Below are positions 45,609 through 54,204 of a stretch of DNA of 64,000 nt, in pieces; position 1 is the first letter of the stretch; each line of letters begins with the position of its first letter. This DNA is from Litoreibacter ponti (GTDB lineage: Bacteria; Pseudomonadota; Alphaproteobacteria; Rhodobacterales; Rhodobacteraceae): NCBI RefSeq assembly GCF_003054285.1, contig NZ_QBKS01000002.1:186001-250000 (forward strand). Direction: 5' to 3'. The translations under genes were made by a program, and so were the position numbers. The notes beneath the pieces were generated by a model. The model saw nothing but the letters and a program-made list of their open reading frames with translations, was not told the DNA's origin and did not search any database.

Positions 45609-46535
45609 TCATGCGCAATAGGGCGCGTCCGATTGCCAGCGGTGGATGTCGATATGCGAGGTTTCAGCCAAGCGCGCCCGCGCCTCTTCCCACATAGCAC
45701 GCCAGGCGCGCCAATCGTGTAGTTCTGTCTCTGGGCGCGCGCGCGAACGGGCGACGAAATCCGGAAAATGCGACCGGCCCGTGGGCTGGCCCGTCTTGTT
45801 GAACCGCAGATCAAACGACCAGCGGATGCCGTCAGAGCGGTTGGGCAGTGACGCGTGGGGCACGAGCGGGTGGAAGATTACCGCCCCGCCAGAAGGCACC
45901 GGCAGCGGCACCGCGCCATCCTCGTCGATGAACGCGTCGGCAATCGCCGTCTGGGTCTTGGGGCAGTGCGGCAGCATCTCCGGCGTGCCTGAGAAGGGCT
46001 GTACTTTAAGGCAACCATTTTCCACCGTCGCATCCGTCACCGCCAGCCAGACGGTGATCATGTCGGTCTCGTCGGCTTCTTCCAGCGCCACGGCGCGGTC
46101 CTGATGCCAGTCGGTCGCGGTGATATGCGCGCGCACCTCGCCCGCGCGCAGATCAGGCGTGGGCGGCTTGATGCGCACATGCTGGATCGGATTGGCGGTG
46201 ATCTCGCCGCCCAGCAGGTCCTCGGCCAGATCGAGCAGTCGCGTGTGCGTCGCCATCTCGAACACCGCGGGGCCGAAATGCATCGGTGTGTCCGCCGCGA
46301 TCCGGTCGCCCGGCAGCGAGATGTCGAGCGGCTGGAACCAGTCGAACCCCGCGCGGTAGGCGGCGATCAGTTTCTCCTCGAACCCCGCGCCCTTGATGCC
46401 CCAGCCCTCGCAAAGCCCGTCCAGCAGCCCCGCATATTCCGTCCGAACCCGGTCAAGCGTGTCCTGCGGGACCACGTCCGGGACGACCAGATAGCCGTCC
46501 CGATGAAACGCCGATATCTGCGCGGCGCTCAGCAT
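45609..46535 (-). CDS. PhyH-family Fe(II)/2-oxoglutarate dioxygenase, copy A
   Basis: The 308-residue protein has TDWHQDRAVALEEAD, giving His144 and Asp146. LVPHASLPNRSDGIRWSFDL gives the distal His near residue 227 and a following Arg for 2-oxoglutarate. It differs strongly from copy B at 41.4 kb, so the two probably act on different steps or substrates. The ATG directly abuts the TAG of the TRAP large permease gene, which ties the dioxygenase to transport of its substrate. Confidence 0.92.
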   Translation of the reverse strand: MLSAAQISAFHRDGYLVVPDVVPQDTLDRVRTEYAGLLDGLCEGWGIKGAGFEEKLIAAYRAGFDWFQPLDISLPGDRIAADTPMHFGPAVFEMATHTRLLDLAEDLLGGEITANPIQHVRIKPPTPDLRAGEVRAHITATDWHQDRAVALEEADETDMITVWLAVTDATVENGCLKVQPFSGTPEMLPHCPKTQTAIADAFIDEDGAVPLPVPSGGAVIFHPLVPHASLPNRSDGIRWSFDLRFNKTGQPTGRSHFPDFVARSRARPETELHDWRAWRAMWEEARARLAETSHIDIHRWQSDAPYCA

Positions 46536-48167
46536 CTACTTCAACAGGATCGTCACGATGGGCGGCCAGATCAGCAGCACCGACAACGCGCAGAGCTGGA
46601 TGCAGATGAATGGCAGGAAGCCCTTGAAGATATCCGTCAGAGAGATGTGCGCCGGGGCCACCGACTTGAGGTAGAAGGCCGCCGGGCCGAAGGGTGGTGA
46701 CAGGAACGACACCTGCATGTTCATACAAAACACCACCCCGAACCAGATCGCGATGTAGCGCGGCTCGAGCTGGCCGAGAAAGCCGATCTCCTCGATCGGC
46801 AGGCGCTGCACGATGGGCAGGAAGACGGGGATGATCAAAAGCACGATACCGACCCAGTCCATGAAGGCGCCCATGAACAACAGGATCAGCATCATGATCA
46901 GGATGATGCCCATGGTCGGCAAGTCGGTGCCGAGGATCAGGTTCGCCACATAGGTCGGCCCGCCCGCGATCGTGTAGGCGCCCGCCAGCGCGGTTGCGCC
47001 GATGGTCACCCAGATGATCGTGCCGGTGGATTTCAGCGTGCGCATCAGGCTGTCCCAGACCAGATCAAAGCTCGCTTCGCCCCGGAAGATGGCGATCAGC
47101 AGCACGCTGATGGCACCCATGCCAGCGGCCTCGGTGATGCCGGTGATCCCGCCATAGATCGAGCCCAGCACGACCCCGATCACCACGATAGGCGGCACAA
47201 GGCCCTTGCCCAGCGCCCAGCCGCGGGCGGTGGTCTCGCGGCCGAAGACGAAGAAGATCAGCGCCAGTGAGATCGCAACCAGCCCCGCGAACCACGGCAC
47301 ATCGGCGGGCGTGCCCCAGAAGATCGGCTCGACCCCCTCGATGACGTCGTTCTGGCCGGTGACCGTGAAGAACAGCGCGCGCAGGCACAAGGCCGTGCTG
47401 AAGCCCGCTACGAGTACCGCCATGAAACCACCGAAGAGCTTTGCCTTCTCGGCCCCCACCGGCTCGCCCGGCTGCAGCTCTGGCAGCGGCGCGTCCTCTG
47501 GATGCAACCGCGTGCGGATGATGATGTAGATGATGATGAACGAGGCCAGCATGAAGCCCGGCAGGAAGGCCGCCGTGAACAGCGCCTTGATCGAGGTCTC
47601 GGTGATCAGCCCATAGATGATCAGCACGATCGAGGGCGGGATCATCGTCCCCAGCGACCCGGACGCACAGATCGTGCCGATGGCCAGGTTCTGATTGTAG
47701 CCCAGCCGCAGCATCTGCGGCAGCGCGATCAGGCCCAAAAGGACCACCTCGCCGCCGATGATGCCCGACATGGCGGCCATGATTACCGCCATGATCGAGG
47801 TGACGATGGCGATGCCCCCGCGGGTGCGGTTCAGCCAGATGTTGAGCGAGGAATACATGTCCTTGGCGATGCCGGAGCGTTCCAGCAAAGCCGCCATGAA
47901 GATGAACAAGGGTATTGATATGAGCACGTAACTCGTCATCACGTCGCCGTATATGCGTTGCGACAGAATGTTGAGCGGGCCGGAGCCCGGCCGGCCGGTC
48001 AGAATCCCCTCCCCCCACAGGGTCGGGTCCATGAGCAGCGCGGGCTCGAATTTCATCAACAGCACCACCACGGCCATGAAGGCAGAGGCGAAGCCAAGCG
48101 GCATACCAATGGCCAGCAGGACCACGAGGCCCAGCATCAGCACCAGTGAGATCGTTCCGACGTCCAT
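46536..48167 (-). CDS. TRAP transporter large permease (DctM family)
   Basis: The 543-residue membrane protein has many hydrophobic helices and DctM-like signatures, such as LASGTICASGSLGTMIPPSIV-type sequence at about residues 150-170 and LLFMGAFMDWVGIVLLIIPV. It is longer than typical DctM (about 430), with an extra stretch of soluble and membrane sequence in the middle (about residues 220-310). It is the ion-coupled channel of the importer formed with the small permease and the DctP-type protein. Its start overlaps the end of the small subunit gene by one base. Confidence 0.93.
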   Translation of the reverse strand: MDVGTISLVLMLGLVVLLAIGMPLGFASAFMAVVVLLMKFEPALLMDPTLWGEGILTGRPGSGPLNILSQRIYGDVMTSYVLISIPLFIFMAALLERSGIAKDMYSSLNIWLNRTRGGIAIVTSIMAVIMAAMSGIIGGEVVLLGLIALPQMLRLGYNQNLAIGTICASGSLGTMIPPSIVLIIYGLITETSIKALFTAAFLPGFMLASFIIIYIIIRTRLHPEDAPLPELQPGEPVGAEKAKLFGGFMAVLVAGFSTALCLRALFFTVTGQNDVIEGVEPIFWGTPADVPWFAGLVAISLALIFFVFGRETTARGWALGKGLVPPIVVIGVVLGSIYGGITGITEAAGMGAISVLLIAIFRGEASFDLVWDSLMRTLKSTGTIIWVTIGATALAGAYTIAGGPTYVANLILGTDLPTMGIILIMMLILLFMGAFMDWVGIVLLIIPVFLPIVQRLPIEEIGFLGQLEPRYIAIWFGVVFCMNMQVSFLSPPFGPAAFYLKSVAPAHISLTDIFKGFLPFICIQLCALSVLLIWPPIVTILLK

Positions 48168-49093
48168 CAGTTGTCGTCCTTCTTGGCTTTGGTCTGGGAG
48201 CCCTGAATGGCCCCGCGGGTGACGTCCAGATCGCCGGTGCCCTCTGCGCCGACAGCGGCGCGCAGGCGGGCGATCTCGTCCTCGTCGATGTCGTCGGCGG
48301 CGGTGTGGATCACCGGCTCGGCGTTCCAGTCGGCGATCAGGTTGACCACCGCCTGCACGGCCACAAGCGCCACGATGAACAGCACCGCGGGCTTCACGGT
48401 GGCCGGAATGGGCGGATCAAAGGCGGTACCGAAGGTTTCCCAGCGGTAGAACTTGCTGAACGCCTCGCCGTAGCCGCCATAGATCAGGAAGAAGGCAAAC
48501 GCGATGATCAGCAGCGTGGAGATGCAGTCGAACAGCTTCTGCATCCACCACGGGCAGACGTCGTAGAGCAGGAAAATGCGGATATGGCTGCGCTGCTGCA
48601 TGGCATAGAGCCCCGCGGTCAGGAAGATGAAGCCCGCGATCCACAGCGACAGCTCGTTGGCCCAGAGCGTCGGCGCCTCGAACACGTAGCGCAAGAGCAC
48701 CTCGTAGAGCATCACCAGCACCAAAAGCACGATCAGCATCATGGTGATACGTCCGATGAAGACCGACAGGCGGTCGGCGGTGCCCCAGGCCTCGAACTCC
48801 ATGGGGGCGCGTCGCACGGTCATCACGCCGAGGACCAGAAAGACCGGCAGCAGCACCAGCGCCAGCCAGTCGATCGCGTCGGCATAGCCGCCGAAGAGCC
48901 CGCCCATGTTGGGGGTCACGTCATTACGCAGGAAGATGCCCGCCAGGTTGTCGCGCGCGGACTGGTTTTCCGGCGGCGCCCAGTCGAGCGTGAAGGCCGG
49001 GATGTGCCATGTCACCCAGCCCGCGCAGATCACGAAGGCCAGCGGCACCAGCCATTCGATCGCGGTTCCGTGTTTGAGCTCTTGATCCTGCAT
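48167..49093 (-). CDS. TRAP transporter small permease (DctQ family), extended
   Basis: The 308-residue protein has the DctQ core (about 100-260, four helices, with LYEVLLRYVFEAPTLWANEL). A membrane segment and periplasmic loop precede it (WLVPLAFVICAGWVTW, then VTPNMGGLFGGYADAIDW), and a charged tail follows. Typical DctQ proteins have 160-200 residues. It pairs with the unusually long DctM. A 24-bp gap separates it from the enolase-superfamily gene. Confidence 0.88.
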   Translation of the reverse strand: MQDQELKHGTAIEWLVPLAFVICAGWVTWHIPAFTLDWAPPENQSARDNLAGIFLRNDVTPNMGGLFGGYADAIDWLALVLLPVFLVLGVMTVRRAPMEFEAWGTADRLSVFIGRITMMLIVLLVLVMLYEVLLRYVFEAPTLWANELSLWIAGFIFLTAGLYAMQQRSHIRIFLLYDVCPWWMQKLFDCISTLLIIAFAFFLIYGGYGEAFSKFYRWETFGTAFDPPIPATVKPAVLFIVALVAVQAVVNLIADWNAEPVIHTAADDIDEDEIARLRAAVGAEGTGDLDVTRGAIQGSQTKAKKDDN

Positions 49094-49117
49094 ACTCTCC
49101 CTCCCCTTGGTGTGGCG

Positions 49118-50290
49118 TCACGCGGCCACGGCGTAGTGTTCGATGAAGTCGCGGTCCGGCTCGACGCCGATCCCCGGTGCTGTCGGTATCGCGACGCGGC
49201 CGCCATTGGCCTTGACCTGGCCCTGGATATCCAGCGGCTCGGCCAGCAGATCGTCGCGGAATTTGTTATCGGTGGTGTCAAATTCCAGCATCGGCTCCCA
49301 CGGGTGTAGCCCGCCCGGCATGGGCGGCATGGCCGCCAGCAGTTGCAGGTTGGTGGCGACCGCGATGGCGGAGCCCCAGACATGGTTCACCACAGGCGTG
49401 AAATGCGCATGACACAGCGCCAGCACCCGCAGGTATTCCGACACGCCCCCCAGCGCGCAGACCTCGGGCTGGGCGATGTCGAGCCCGCGGTTCTCGAGGA
49501 TTGCCCGCCAGCCCCAGCGGCCGAACTCGGCCTCGCCGCCGGAGATGTTGGTCTTCAGGCCCGCGCGCAACTCGCGGTAGCCATCGTGGTCTTCGGGCGC
49601 GACGGGCTCTTCGAACCAATAGGCCTCAAGCTCGTCCAGCGCGCGACCCACGTAGAAGGCGTCCGACGTCGTGTAGCAGTGGTTCGCATCCACCATGAAT
49701 TTGAACTCCGCGCCCACCCCGTCGCGGACGGCCTGACACAGCACCACGTCCTTGCGCGGGCCGAGGCCGGTTTTCATCTTGGTCGCCGTGAAGCCTGCGT
49801 CGCGAATCGCGGCGGCCTCGTCGGCAAAGAGCGCGGCCAGCGAGGGCGCGTCCATGTCGGGGCGCAGCATCATGCCGTAGCCGTAGACCGGCACATCCGC
49901 GCGGTGCGCGCCGCCGATCAGCTTGTGCAGCGGCATGTCCGCCACCTTGCCCGCAATGTCCCACAGCGCGATATCGACGCCGGAGAGGGACTGCATCGGC
50001 ATCCCCTTCTGGCCGTGGTCGCGCATCAGGTTGTAGACCTTGTGCCAGATCACGTCGCGGTCGAGCGGGTCCAGCCCAAGGATCATCGGCGCGATGACGC
50101 CTTCGACGATACCCTTGTTGGCCAACGCAATGGCGCCGGGCCCAAAACATTCACCCCAGCCCGTCACGCCCTCATCGGTCGAGACCTCGACCAGATGCGC
50201 GGTGCGCTTGGCGTAGTATTGCTGCGAATAGCCCAAGACCTCGGGCATGTCGTATTGCAACACATGGCTGGTGATCGCGGTGATCTTCAT
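49118..50290 (-). CDS. mandelate racemase/muconate lactonizing enzyme family protein
   Basis: The 390-residue enolase-superfamily protein has the KxK motif (TATKMKTG), metal ligands in VDANH, FEEPV and GEAEF, and a possible base His in NHVWGSA. Members abstract the alpha proton of a carboxylate and then racemise, dehydrate or cycloisomerise it. The gene stands between the binding protein and the two membrane subunits of the TRAP importer, so its substrate is very likely the imported carboxylate. The ATG at 50290 begins the normal MKITAITSHVL N-terminus. Confidence 0.92.
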   Translation of the reverse strand: MKITAITSHVLQYDMPEVLGYSQQYYAKRTAHLVEVSTDEGVTGWGECFGPGAIALANKGIVEGVIAPMILGLDPLDRDVIWHKVYNLMRDHGQKGMPMQSLSGVDIALWDIAGKVADMPLHKLIGGAHRADVPVYGYGMMLRPDMDAPSLAALFADEAAAIRDAGFTATKMKTGLGPRKDVVLCQAVRDGVGAEFKFMVDANHCYTTSDAFYVGRALDELEAYWFEEPVAPEDHDGYRELRAGLKTNISGGEAEFGRWGWRAILENRGLDIAQPEVCALGGVSEYLRVLALCHAHFTPVVNHVWGSAIAVATNLQLLAAMPPMPGGLHPWEPMLEFDTTDNKFRDDLLAEPLDIQGQVKANGGRVAIPTAPGIGVEPDRDFIEHYAVAA

Positions 50291-50312
50291 TCTGCGCCCG
50301 TCCAGATGCAAA

Positions 50313-50343
50313 ACGGGGCCATGGCGCATGGCCACGGCCCCGT
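50313..50343 (-). terminator. GC-rich hairpin after the TRAP binding-protein gene
   Basis: ACGGGGCC (50313-50320) pairs with GGCCCCGT (50336-50343), and the segment 50317-50333 is itself the palindrome GGCCATG-GCG-CATGGCC. On the transcript the outer stem is followed by UUUU. It lies in the 76-bp gap after dctP and is probably a partial terminator that favours binding-protein expression. Confidence 0.65.
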
Positions 50344-50366
50344 CGATGAGCCTTCCCGTGGGAGGC

Positions 50367-51392
50367 TTACTCTTTCACGATACCCAGCTGCTTGAGGTAG
50401 GCGATGTGGCTGTCCACAAGCGCTTTGGCCTCGGGGGTCGTGGCGAACTCGGGCCAGGTGGCCTGCGCTGCGGCACGGAACTCGGCCAGATCCTCAGGCG
50501 CCCACTGCGAGATGGTCACGCCATCGGCGGTCAGCTTGGCCACGGCCTCTGCGTTGCGCTTCTCGAAGATCAGGGCGGATTTCAGAGCGATGTCGGAGAC
50601 GGCGGTCTCCATGATCGCGCGGTGATGCGCGGGCATCGCGTCCCAGACGGCCTTGTTGCAGGCCAGGTGGTCGGACGGCATCGAGTGGAAACCCGGGTAG
50701 TTGGCGAACTTCGCGATGTCGTAGAGGCCGAGCCCGACGTTGTTGGAGATGTTCGAGGCGTCAGCACCGTCGATGATGCCGGTCTCCAGCGCGGTGAAGA
50801 TCTCGGTGAAGTCCATCACGATGGGCGAGGCGCCGAGCTTTTCGAAGATCTTGGTTTCCATGCCCGGAGGCGAGCGGAATTTCCAGTCCTTCAGATCGTC
50901 AATGCCAGCGATCGGCTTGGTGGAGGCGAAGCTTTCCTGGCCGTAGACGATCCAGCCCACAAGCTGCATGTCATACTGGTTGTAGAGCGCCTGAGCCGCG
51001 TCGCGGCCACCGCCATAGTACAGCCAGCTGAGCTGCTGTGCGGGGGTCTCGTAGCCACCCATGATGTCGCCCACGAACTGGAAGGCGGGGTTCTTGCCGG
51101 TCTGGTAGCCGCCGCCTGTGGCGTCGCAATCCAGAATGCCGGAGGCTGCCGCGTCAAATGTCTCGACAGATTTGACGACGGAGGCCGAGTAGAACATCTC
51201 GATGTCGATCTCGCCGTTGGACATCAGCTCGATGTTTTCCATCAGCTCGGTCAGCAAGCCGCCGGACGTGGTTTCGGGGGCGTAGTGGGTTTGGATGCGC
51301 AGCTTGGTGGTGGCGTGGCCGTCGGCGATCGCGCCCGTGGCCAGCACAGCCAAAGCCGCAGCCGAACAAGCGGCCGTTTTCAGAAATTTCAT
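50367..51392 (-). CDS. TRAP transporter substrate-binding protein (DctP family)
   Basis: The 341-residue protein has a signal peptide (CSAAALAVLATGAIA, then DGHATTKLRIQTHY) and DctP-family motifs. These include KDWKFRSPPGMETKIFEKLG with the carboxylate-binding Arg, and FTALETGIIDGADASN. It captures an organic acid in the periplasm for the DctQM importer. It is the first gene of the 13-gene train, with GGAGGACACC just before the ATG. A GntR regulator gene faces away 192 bp upstream. Confidence 0.94.
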   Translation of the reverse strand: MKFLKTAACSAAALAVLATGAIADGHATTKLRIQTHYAPETTSGGLLTELMENIELMSNGEIDIEMFYSASVVKSVETFDAAASGILDCDATGGGYQTGKNPAFQFVGDIMGGYETPAQQLSWLYYGGGRDAAQALYNQYDMQLVGWIVYGQESFASTKPIAGIDDLKDWKFRSPPGMETKIFEKLGASPIVMDFTEIFTALETGIIDGADASNISNNVGLGLYDIAKFANYPGFHSMPSDHLACNKAVWDAMPAHHRAIMETAVSDIALKSALIFEKRNAEAVAKLTADGVTISQWAPEDLAEFRAAAQATWPEFATTPEAKALVDSHIAYLKQLGIVKE

Positions 51393-51510
51393 GGTGTCCT
51401 CCCAGACGATTTTATTTCTTTGTGACTGCGAGCATCCGGGCGTCGCCCGTTAGCGCTCGCAGGCGTAATAGGACCGTAGCAACCGAATCTGGACCTGCCA
51501 ATCAAAATCT

Positions 51511-51536
51511 AAAATTTCACAAAATTTCAAAATTTC
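51511..51536. repeat. three AAAATTTC repeats in the dctP/GntR promoter
   Basis: AAAATTTC occurs at 51511, 51521 and 51529 within an AT-rich block of the divergent promoter. It is 49-74 bp from the GntR start and about 120 bp from dctP. Closely spaced copies of this kind suggest an operator or UP-like element shared by both genes. Confidence 0.45.
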
Positions 51537-51584
51537 CTCGCTTTTTCAGAAATTCCTCCACATGCTTACGGGTGAGGATGTGCC

Positions 51585-52262
51585 ATGCCAAGACGCGAAA
51601 CCCCTGATATTTATGACGATCTGCGCGCCCGCCTGATCGAGGGCGGCTTTGCGCCCGGCCGCAAGCTCAAGCCCGCAGAGCTGCAACAGGACTATGGCTG
51701 CTCGACCAATACGGTGCGCGACGTGCTGTTGCGCCTTGCCGCCGAAGGGCTGGCCGAGTTTCGCGACCAGCGGGGATTCCGGATGCCCGAACGCTCCGCG
51801 CAAAAGCAGCACGAGGTCGCGCAGATGCGCATCCTGCTGGAGCAGGAAGGCGCCTGCCTGTCACTGCAGTATGGCGGCATCGACTGGGAAGGACGGCTGA
51901 CCGCCGTGCATCACAAGCTCCTGCATCTCGAGAAGCGCATCCGCCACCACGAGAACCCCGACAGTCTCGTCGCGCACTGGCTGGAGGCCGAGGAGGAGTT
52001 TCACCAGACGCTGATCTCGGCCTGCGCGTCCGACACGCTGATCGGGCTGCACCGCCAGATCTACGCGCAGTTTCGCCAGCAGCACGTCGCGGTGGACCGG
52101 GCGTTTGCCTTTATCACCGAGAACATCGCCCAGCATCAGGCCATCGTCGACGCCGCGCTCGAGGGCGACCCGGGCAAGGTCCGCAGCCGCATCCACGCCC
52201 ATCTCGAGCGCAACCTGTCGCCGCAGCATCCCAAGGTCGCGGAACTCGCCCGCCGAGGGTAG
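51585..52262 (+). CDS. GntR-family (FadR/FCD type) regulator of the TRAP gene train
   Basis: The 225-residue protein has an N-terminal winged helix (DIYDDLRARLIEGGFAPGRKL, then GCSTNTVRDVLLRLAAEGLA). A helical FCD effector domain follows, with metal-binding His residues in EEFHQTLIS and the IAQHQAIVDA and HAHLE segments. It is transcribed away from dctP with a repeat-bearing intergenic region between them. It is therefore the likely local regulator of the long operon, with a carboxylate as probable effector. Confidence 0.9.
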   Translation: MPRRETPDIYDDLRARLIEGGFAPGRKLKPAELQQDYGCSTNTVRDVLLRLAAEGLAEFRDQRGFRMPERSAQKQHEVAQMRILLEQEGACLSLQYGGIDWEGRLTAVHHKLLHLEKRIRHHENPDSLVAHWLEAEEEFHQTLISACASDTLIGLHRQIYAQFRQQHVAVDRAFAFITENIAQHQAIVDAALEGDPGKVRSRIHAHLERNLSPQHPKVAELARRG

Positions 52263-52322
52263 GCTGACAGGCTGCGCCATCCCGTATTTTTGGAACAAAG
52301 AAAGAGCCATCTGGCCCCTATG

Positions 52323-53297
52323 TTATGGGCCCGGCGCGTTGAGGTCGTCTTCGAGATAGACCTCGATGATCTCCTTGAAGCTGCTCTCCGCCTTGAAGCC
52401 CAGCGCCTTGGCGCGCTCCGGTGCGAAGTCGCGCGGCCAGCCTTCGACGATCTTCTCGATCACCGGGTCGGGCTGGCGTTTGATCAGTTTGACCGGATCG
52501 TTGCCCGCGACCTCGCGCAGCGCCTCGATCTGTTCGGCCACGGTGCAGCTGATGCCCGGCAGGTTGAGCGCGCGGCGGCCGCCGAGCGTTTCTGTGTCGA
52601 GGGTCGCGGCATGGGTCAGGAAGCCCGTGGCGGAGCGTGGGCTGGCATGCCAGTGGCGCACGGTGTCTGCGACCGGCAGGATCGCCTCCTGCCCATTCAA
52701 GGGCTCGCGGATGATGCCGGAAAAGAAGCCCGAGGCGGCGGCATTCGGCGCGCCGGGACGCACGCAGATCGTGGGCAGGCGGATCGAGATGCCATCGATA
52801 TAGCCCTTGCGCGAGAAGTCCGAGATCATCGTCTCGCAGATCAGCTTCTGCGCGCCGTAGCTGGTCTGCGGGGCCTGCAGGAACGTGTCGCTGATCTTGT
52901 CGGGGTACGGCCCGCCGAACACCGCGATGGACGAGGTGAAAACCAAGCGCGGGCAGTAGTCGGGATCGGCCTCGTGCTCTGCGCGCAGGGCCTCCAGCAG
53001 CGCCCATGTGGGGTGCATGTTGACCGCCCAGCCCTTGGAGAAATTCGCCTCCGCCTCGCCCGAGACGATCGAGGCGAGGTGGAAGATCACATCCGGCCTG
53101 GTGCGCGCGAGCCGCGCGGCGGTGCCCGCATCGGCGATGGAGCCCACGATCTGGTTGACGCCCGGCAACGGCTGGGGCGGGAAAGCGATATCGTGCAGCG
53201 TCAATTCGACCGGCTCGCCGCCAAGTCCGTGAACCGACAGGTGCAAGGCCAGCTTCTGGCCGACCATCCCGCCGCCGCCGAGGACGAGCGCCCTCAT
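52323..53297 (-). CDS. denD: D-erythronate dehydrogenase-like protein (NAD-dependent epimerase family)
   Basis: The 324-residue extended SDR has ALVLGGGGMVGQKLA at the start, Ser/Thr of FTSSIAVFG and the catalytic YGAQK. The long conserved block SIRLPTICVRPGAPNAAASG and the segment RHWHASPRSATGF characterise DenD. DenD oxidises D-erythronate at C2 as the first step toward dihydroxyacetone phosphate. The other steps (DUF1537 kinase, OtnI isomerase, aldolase) are not in the window. The start overlaps the preceding dehydrogenase stop by ATGA. Confidence 0.88.
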   Translation of the reverse strand: MRALVLGGGGMVGQKLALHLSVHGLGGEPVELTLHDIAFPPQPLPGVNQIVGSIADAGTAARLARTRPDVIFHLASIVSGEAEANFSKGWAVNMHPTWALLEALRAEHEADPDYCPRLVFTSSIAVFGGPYPDKISDTFLQAPQTSYGAQKLICETMISDFSRKGYIDGISIRLPTICVRPGAPNAAASGFFSGIIREPLNGQEAILPVADTVRHWHASPRSATGFLTHAATLDTETLGGRRALNLPGISCTVAEQIEALREVAGNDPVKLIKRQPDPVIEKIVEGWPRDFAPERAKALGFKAESSFKEIIEVYLEDDLNAPGP

Positions 53298-54178
53298 GCG
53301 CTCAGACCGTTGCGCGCGAGTAGCTCGAGATAGAGCCCGGAGTGGTCTTTATCCGCGCCGCCCATATTATTGGAAAACTCCGCGAAACGGTCGCGGGTCA
53401 TCTGCGCGGTGGGCAGGGTCAGGCCAAGCTGGCCGCTTTCATTGAGCAGGTTGTCGAGGTCTTTCAGCTGGAATTTGGTGAGCCCGCCGGGCTCGAAATT
53501 GCCCTCCGTCATGCGCTCGCCATGCTGCTGCAGGATGGTGCTGTCGGCGAAGCCGCCCTTGAGCGCCGCGCGCACGGCAGCCGCGTCGGCGCCGCCTTGT
53601 TTGACGAGCAGCATCGCCTCGGCCACGGCGGCGATGGTGACGGCGACGATGGCCTGATTGGCGAGCTTGGAGAGCTGGCCCGCGCCCGACGGGCCAACAT
53701 GGACCGGGCGGCCCATTGCTTCGAAGACAGGTTTCGCGCGGGCGAAGGCATCCGCGTCCCCGCCCACCATGATGGCGAGGCTTGCGGCCTCCGCCCCCTT
53801 GGTGCCGCCCGAGACCGGCGCGTCAAGATGGGCGAAGCCGAGCGCGCCCAGATGGGCCGATTGCGCGCGGGCTTCTTCGGGCTTGGCCGAGGACATGTCG
53901 ATCCATAGGGCGCCGTCCTTCATGGCCGATGTCACAGCTTCGTCCATGACAAGGCCGCCCACCACCACGCCGTCCGCCAGCATGGTAATAATCACATCCG
54001 CACCCGCGATGGCCTCCGCCACCGTGTCGTGAACGGTGGCGCCGTGATCTGCCAGCGGCTCTGCCTTGGCGCGGGAGCGGTTCCAGACCGACAGATCGAA
54101 ACCCGCCTTGCGCAGATTGCGCGCCATCGGCGCGCCCATCAGCCCGGTGCCGAGCAGCGCGATTTTCGTGTTTGCCAT
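53294..54178 (-). CDS. beta-hydroxyacid dehydrogenase (GarR/LtnD-like)
   Basis: The 294-residue protein has IALLGTGLMGAPMARNL (cofactor), the classic DAPVSGGTKGAEAASL substrate loop and the catalytic Lys in KLANQAIVAVTIAAVAEA. It is typical of tartronate semialdehyde reductase, 3-hydroxyisobutyrate dehydrogenase and L-threonate dehydrogenase. Linkage with denD by ATGA favours a four-carbon sugar acid such as threonate (inference). The ATG at 54178 opens the Rossmann fold. A longer frame to 54484 overlaps the divergent SDR and is rejected. Confidence 0.9.
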   Translation of the reverse strand: MANTKIALLGTGLMGAPMARNLRKAGFDLSVWNRSRAKAEPLADHGATVHDTVAEAIAGADVIITMLADGVVVGGLVMDEAVTSAMKDGALWIDMSSAKPEEARAQSAHLGALGFAHLDAPVSGGTKGAEAASLAIMVGGDADAFARAKPVFEAMGRPVHVGPSGAGQLSKLANQAIVAVTIAAVAEAMLLVKQGGADAAAVRAALKGGFADSTILQQHGERMTEGNFEPGGLTKFQLKDLDNLLNESGQLGLTLPTAQMTRDRFAEFSNNMGGADKDHSGLYLELLARNGLSA

Positions 54179-54204
54179 GGGGTCCCCGTTCCTCGTCTTC
54201 ATGC

